Shown: in pieces, positions 58,565-64,000 of the stretch
Numbering within the stretch: the first letter of the stretch is position 1
Layout of the letters: every line of letters starts with the position of its first letter
From: Uloborus plumipes
Lineage: Eukaryota > Arthropoda > Arachnida > Araneae > Uloboridae
Direction of reading: 5' to 3'
NCBI GenBank assembly: GCA_038373865.1
Contig: JAXGGA010000472.1
Location: forward strand, 160,513-224,512
DNA length: 64,000 nucleotides
Position numbers and translations under genes: made by a program
Notes under the pieces: model-generated
Databases searched by the model: none
What the model was told of the DNA's origin: nothing
Seen by the model: the letters and a program-made list of their open reading frames with translations, nothing else

Positions 58565-61500
58565 TAGGTGAAAATATACAGTTAGTACAAAAACTCGGTA
58601 ACGTTAGGAAAACTAGGAGTTTTATTTTTGTTGAAAAATTTTGTTCGAAAAAGGGCATGGATACTTCTAAACAAATGAAATTTATAAATTGTAACAAAAA
58701 TTTAATAACACCCAAGAAAGTCTTCACATTGTAGAACATTGTAGAAAAATCGGGAAAAAAATCTATAATTTAATTAAGTATTCCTGGAAACACCTGAACA
58801 ACTAGACGCTACACTAAAAGTTTTAAAAGTTGCACGAATTATCACCTGGCTTAACAAACGTTTCATGCAATGCACAAGCAATTTCAACAGATCTTTATGA
58901 AGCAGGCGTATTAAAATCAACTCTAATAACACTTAAAAACATATTGCTAAAATATAAAACCGTTTCTTTAGAGCTAAAGTCCAATGTTTTCTATTAAAAA
59001 ATAAAATAATAAAAAGACATTAGAATGCATTTTAAGCTATGAAAACCGCAGGACGTATGCATAACAATAGATTTCAATGCCCTTTAATATTTTGCGGCTT
59101 TTGTACAAAAGATTTAACTAGAAAAAAGGACGCGGAAAAAGGAGGAAGCATGTCTACAGGGTCTACATGCGAAAAATTGCTGTAAGAATAGATAATACAT
59201 AAAGACTGGCAATAGGAAAGAAGGGGCGGCAAATTTATAAAAAATCATAAAAGGAAGATGAATAATAAAATAGCAAGATGTTCAAAAAAAATTGCTGAAG
59301 TTTTTGTTATTTGAACCGAACCGCAAGAACGAGAACCTGTGTCAATGGTACTGTGGGTTTTAAAAAAGACCAAACACCCGCAGCTCCTAGGGTTACTTAG
59401 AATCGGCACAACATTTTTTTCTACTGTTCAAAAAGGTTCGCCAATCTTAGAGAGATTATCAAGCCAATAATGGCCTAGTAAACGGGCTAATTTAAAAATT
59501 TCGAAGTTCTAAGGCAATTATCTCAAAACTCTTTTTAATTTTTGGATTAAATTGTTTCATTTAAGGGATAAAGGTTTCTTCTAGAATCGAATGTATAGAA
59601 ATATCTACCGTGGATAAATAAAAGTATTTTGATTTGTTCATTACCTTGTTGGGTTTTGCTTCGCATTTGAGTTTGTTATTACTATTTTTGATTTGAGGGA
59701 CGATTTTTCAGGTATCTTTATACTTAAATTTCACAACATTAAAAAGTAATTTTAAAAAACATATTATACTCCCCCCCCCCCTAAAGCGGACATATTTTAA
59801 ACCTGTAGTTCCTTTAAACTGAAGAAGAGATGCGCTAGCCATTCTGGATGAAATAGTTTCACTGAAACGTGCATCGATTGACCAAGTGAATCATCAAAAC
59901 ATGTTCCATCTGAAATAAAGTTATTTTTCTGGAAACAAGACTTTTTGTGAAAGCCAATTCACAACAGATTGAATAATTTTTGTTTCTTCTGTTTGCTTAC
60001 TTAAAAAAAAAATATATATAATCATTCGTTCCTGATAAGGGTTTTAAATCGCCCACTGGAACGCCTCATCTTGCGTAACACCGTCAAAAATATGGGGGAA
60101 GGGGGGGGGTTAAACAGTCACTTAAGGGAAAACGTTCATTAAACTTTAGTAAATGCTACGTAAGAAATTAGAAGCTCTAGAAAGATTCAGAGCATGTGAA
60201 AATGATGATTTATTTCTAGCAAATATTTCAAAAAAAAAAAAAAAAAACCTCAAATATTCTTATGAAGACCTTCTTTTAAAACATTTTTCATTCGTTTCTT
60301 ATTTTAAGTGACCACCAATAGAGCAAGCAGTAGCAGAAACGAATTTAATTAATTTGAATGTGATACCAGCTCATTAGCACAACTAATTATAGTTATGATT
60401 TTCCAATTAGATAAAGAATTCTGTCTGAAATTTTCATAAGAGGAGAGGGACGTCTTAGAAATGGAACTAGAAAAGATGTGTAATGGGATCGCTTCTTCTT
60501 CTCCAACCTGTTAAATTAATAAATAACTCTATTTCATTAAATCTTATTCTACCTTGCTTAGTCACAGATATAGCAACTGGGCTCTACCAAGTCTTAATTA
60601 ATGCTTCTTAAAGTATGGTTTTCTATTTCATAACACATATGTACATTACTTTAAAAAATGTCTATATCATCTCTTTGAACATATCCCAGTAAGTGAGCAG
60701 CTTGTAATAACATTTGGGGAAAAAAATCGAATGTTTTTTCTTAGATGAATTGGCAGCAATAAACTGCCTTCCATATATTTTTTTAAAAATTAGAAAACAT
60801 GTCTATCTTCTAGTCTACGTGCACATTTTCTGAGTTACTACACTTCTTCACCTCTTTTTTACTACCCCCCCCCCCTCAAAAAAAACCCCGTAAAAACGCA
60901 AAGGGGTGAAAGCACTCTTTTTTTTTTTTTATAATTATGCTCCTTAATTAAAATTTGTCTGCTGTCGTGAGCCAAATGTTAGTTTTTAACAATGTTATGA
61001 ATCTTTTCAAATGAATTTGTGCATCAGTGTTCATTTACTGGTCAGTCTATCCTGTATTTAAAATTTTAAACCCCGTTTTTCACGATGAAGAGACTGTTTT
61101 GCTTTAACGTAGGTTAAGCATAGTTTAAAAAATCAAACACGTCCTAGATCCTTTAATAAAAAAAAATGCTAAACTTGGTTTTAAAATGAAGTGGTTGCTT
61201 TCAATAAGCGCTGTTTTTCTGACCTTGATCTAAAATACACGTACTGCCTTATCGACAATTATCTGATTCGCCTGAATTGCAGTACCGTTATTTTTGTAAT
61301 CAGGACAATGTCAACAGGAGGAGTCTGTATTTGACAATATGGAGAAATTTAAAAGTTAGTATGATGTATAAAAAATATATTTCATGATAATGTAGCCCAA
61401 TCAATTGCCAGCGCCAGAAAATTTCCCGCTGCAGTTTGGAATTTTTCCTTGTAAGTAATAAAATTTATAATAAATGCATTCTATTACATAACTCTTCTAG

Positions 61501-61649
61501 CTAACTATAAACAATAAAGTGAGTCAGATCCACTACGTCTGCAAGAATAGTGTCATATATTTCGTTATGAAAATATTTTTGGAGAATAAATCGTATTATT
61601 TTTGTTCCCTTTTATTAGACAGAAACAGAAGCAGCAAGATCTTATTAGA
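58565..61649. other. AT-rich non-coding stretch
   Basis: C- or G-runs occur at about 59771-59780, 60103-60109 and 60867-60875, and an A-run at about 60231-60246. CTTGCGTAACACCGTCAAAA before the G-run at 60103 resembles a transposon tail, but no partner end was found. Overlapping frames at 58474-58739 begin in the foldback element and are not supported as genes. Confidence 0.5.
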
Positions 61650-62028
61650 TTTGGAACCGGTCCTGTCCCTAACCCGAAATAGCTGAGATAACTTGCCAAA
61701 CGTGGCTACCCAGTAGCATCAAAAGTGCAGATTCAACAGCGCCGCATCCTCTACATACGTGACAATAGAGTTTGACCCCTACGAGACTTGTCTGAAGTAA
61801 GGGGGGGGGGACCTACATGATGCAGGTACAGGAGGCTCAATAATATGCGATAAAAATCAGGCCTGACAGTAGTGGGGAAGCGAGCGATTCAGAGATGGCC
61901 ACTTAACCACTCTCTACAGAAAAGAATACAATCATAATAAAAGAATTTCTACCACAAGAAAAGGAAAAAAAATATGAACAGACCTGGGAGTGACTTTCCG
62001 AGACGAAGGGCCACTTGAGCAATTTTAG
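61650..62028. other. less AT-rich island of unknown nature
   Basis: The 61650-61930 part has GC-rich, non-repetitive-looking sequence with a G-run at about 61801-61810 and a small inverted pair ACCT...AGGT around CATGATG at about 61811-61827. No frame or transposon ends could be established. Confidence 0.3.
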
Positions 62029-62162
62029 TTTTGAAAGATCTTTGGGATGTCTTCCTGTCTCGAACTGAAGCAGCTGTAACTTTATTCATCGATCAAAAAG
62101 AAACAGATTCATCGATGAAAAAAGAAATGGGTTGTTCCAAACGACGTCTTTTATCACTAACG
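62029..62162 (+). CDS. candidate internal exon of unknown product
   Basis: GAGCAATTTTAG (AG at 62027-62028) is a possible acceptor and GTAAGA at 62163-62168 a good donor. They bound 134 bp open in one frame: LKDLWDVFLSRTEAAVTLFI, then DQKETDSSMKKEMGCSKRRL. The composition is protein-like and charged. The same frame runs on past the donor to 62270. The pyrimidine tract is short and no family is recognised. Confidence 0.25.
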
Positions 62163-62822
62163 GTAAGAGTTTTTGGTGTGAAAGAAAAGAAAGTACTAGC
62201 AGATACTAATCTTTGGGGCAGAAAACTCATCTCGAAAAACAACAGAAGTATTTTTTTTTTAAACAGATGATGCCATTCTATGCGTGAAGCTCAATGATGC
62301 TAATGTAATAAAAAATATTTTGAGCACCCCCACACGCACAATATGCATGCATATTTTTAAAATCCTTATCTCAGGCTAGTGCTTTTTTGAATAAAATATC
62401 AGTTTTCAAAAGAAAGTTGCAAGAACTTCTACATTTCCTGGATCATCGCAAAAATTTGGGTATAAAATTTAGAGTTATTTTGCTACGATTAATTTCCAAC
62501 AAAAAAAGAAGCAGTAGAACATTTTTTGAATTTAATTTTGAAGAACCAAGTTGTGTGTGTGTTTGTTTGTAGCAAAGAATAATACGTAAAAAACGAAAAA
62601 TTTGGTTTTACCGGGCACAAAAATATTTTTTGAATTATTATAAATTTTATTGCGCTACATGGCTTATCAAAGTCAAGATCCGAAATAAAAGTTTTTATCT
62701 CAAATCTAGATACAGACCAAATTAGTTTTTTTATTCACTGTTAATTTTGAAATAAAAAATTCAAATATTTCAACCAATGCTCTGTGGTCGTTTTCTCGAC
62801 GTCTGAAAGTGTCTTCACTTAC
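62163..62822. other. AT-rich non-coding stretch
   Basis: It includes a short GT-rich run at about 62551-62565. No other feature is supported. Confidence 0.5.
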
Positions 62823-62989
62823 CGATGCAACAGCAATAAATCGTACGCGATTGTCGTTATCCGATATTGGAGCAAGCAAAATGCATTGCGTTCTTTTCCG
62901 GCTACCGATTCAATGACGAGTGTTTCGTCTCCGACAAGCCGATAGTTTATCGGACCCTTTTTATCGGAAAGTACGTGTCGTTTTTTTTT
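62823..62989 (-). CDS. candidate exon of unknown product
   Basis: On the minus strand this GC-richer block is open throughout in one frame and ends exactly at a consensus donor, GCATCG|GTAAGT (donor at 62822-62817). The translation includes HVLSDKKGPINYRLVGDETL, VIESVAGKERN and AFCLLQYRITTIAYDLLLL, with a hydrophobic end. The upstream boundary given is the AG after TTTAAAG, but the frame stays open to beyond 63030. No family is recognised. A plus-strand frame over the same DNA is open for about 48 codons. CCGAT/ATCGG motifs recur here. Confidence 0.28.
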
Positions 62990-63018
62990 CTTTAAAGGAG
63001 AGCGATGGCATATGAAAC

Positions 63019-63060
63019 CAGAAGCGTACTCAGGAGGTGGGCTGATAGGGCTGTCCCCTG
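63019..63060. mobile_element. single hAT-like left end
   Basis: CAGAAGCGTACTCAGGAGG followed by GTGGGC and a C-rich step resembles the hAT ends elsewhere in the window. The eight bases before it are TATGAAAC. No matching right end with that octamer occurs before the window ends. Confidence 0.35.
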
Positions 63061-64000
63061 AAATTTTCGTAATATATTTTTTAAACGTGTATTAAAATGT
63101 TCCTTACTTTGTACAAACACACCAGGAGAAAAAAATGTCAGTAAAAACTAAGTATAAAGGAATAAAACTAAAAAGAAGAAAAAAAAAAGCCCATTATTTT
63201 AACTTTACATTTAGACATTACTTCGTTTCCAATCAGGGCAGTCACCAAGGTCGGAATGCAACATACTCTCTTACCAGTTTTTTTTGGAAAAGTCTCAGTC
63301 AACTTCATCTCAGTGACGTATGTTTTAAAAAAGAAAACAGCTATAATGTTACAAGTTAGAAAGAAAAAAAATGAATGAATGAATAAAATGACCGCAAGTT
63401 TATTTTTTTCTGAAAAAAACTCTCGAAATATTATTTAGTATCTGTGTTATTAAGATTATTTAAGGGACTTCGAAAGCTACTTTTTAAACATTTTATAACA
63501 GAAGAATTCTTTTTATATATTCTGAAAAATCACCAGTTTAAAAAGTAATAGACAAAGAAGTATGAGAATTTCACGAAGCAGCAAGGCGGAGAAAACTATA
63601 TGGTACACTGATAATGTTTTATAAATCAAAGAAAATATTATTTAAAACATTGTAATTTAAAGTCACACCAGTCGATCTAGATGTTTAAAAAGCGAAATAC
63701 GAAAGTAAAACAAAAAACTTCATCAAAAGTATCAGGAGACATGATACGTAGAATAAAATAAAACAAAAGAGATGAAAGGTAATCAATTGAAAGTAATCAT
63801 TGCAAACTACCACCTCAGTCTAAAATATTAAAAGTTTTTTATTTTGGGCAGAGACGTTTGTAACTAAAAAAATAAAAATATTACGGGGGATTTAAAGGCT
63901 TTATTATGAAAACCCAAACTAATCAAAGGTTTTAGGAAAAGAAAAATTGGCTTGAAATTTCCCACATTTTCATCAAAGTAAAGAAAGGAAGACAAAAAAG
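63061..64000. other. AT-rich non-coding stretch
   Basis: No supported feature. A short GAAT/AATG run lies at about 63371-63386. The window ends in AT-rich sequence without a feature crossing the border. Confidence 0.5.

Noticed and set aside
1..64000. CRISPR array, operon, rRNA, or bacterial or viral gene cluster
   Set aside because: No regularly spaced identical repeats, no long contiguous reading frames and no conserved RNA core were seen; the composition and transposons are eukaryotic.

Overview
This window looks like non-coding nuclear DNA from a eukaryote. It is roughly two-thirds A+T by eye and full of A/T homopolymers. It is scattered with long G or C runs of 8-16 bases and with non-autonomous DNA transposons. 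No complete gene, rRNA, tRNA, CRISPR array or operon is visible. The repeat content (many hAT-type miniature elements, a TA-flanked foldback element, and a repeat ending in GAAGTCGGTT) suggests an arthropod, perhaps a chelicerate. That is inference from repeat style, not a proven assignment. The window could be intergenic or lie inside a long intron.

Mobile elements are the best-supported content. Elements with matching ends and 8-bp target-site duplications (hAT signature) lie at 3214-3732, 7567-7746, 23270-25130, 33024-33191, 41297-41807, 47399-47954, 51912-52329 and 54142-54312. Two more lack a convincing duplication (14670-16140 and 30341-31109), and several single ends occur. A near-perfect 1,047-bp palindrome flanked by TA is at 57516-58562. 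Two related copies of a 262-bp TA-flanked element sit in opposite orientation at 48329-48590 and 50554-50814. A TTAA-flanked piggyBac-like miniature element is at 25314-25772. Other inverted-repeat elements are at 10037-10513, 39334-39761, 42148-42747 and 44932-45135. Elements cover most of 39.3-42.75 kb.

Three arrays of a degenerate unit of about 90 bp, all in the same orientation, occur at about 14.95-15.70, 21.66-22.12 and 23.57-24.47 kb. The first and third lie inside hAT-like elements with unrelated ends.

Between the elements are a few less AT-rich islands that are neither simple repeats nor recognisable transposons: about 1.64-1.80, 29.64-29.90, 34.03-34.38, 43.58-43.76, 51.11-51.50, 53.64-54.00, 55.38-55.80, 61.65-61.93 and 62.82-62.99 kb. 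Some contain short open frames bounded by plausible splice sites and are listed as low-confidence candidate exons. I recognise none of the translated pieces, and chance open frames of 30-80 codons are expected in a window this size. Others are more likely regulatory or simply unique DNA.

No multi-gene system was found. The most interesting items are the nuclear-receptor-type palindromes inside a hAT element, the tandem array shared by two unrelated hAT-like elements, the 1-kb perfect foldback, and the splice-bounded candidate exons.
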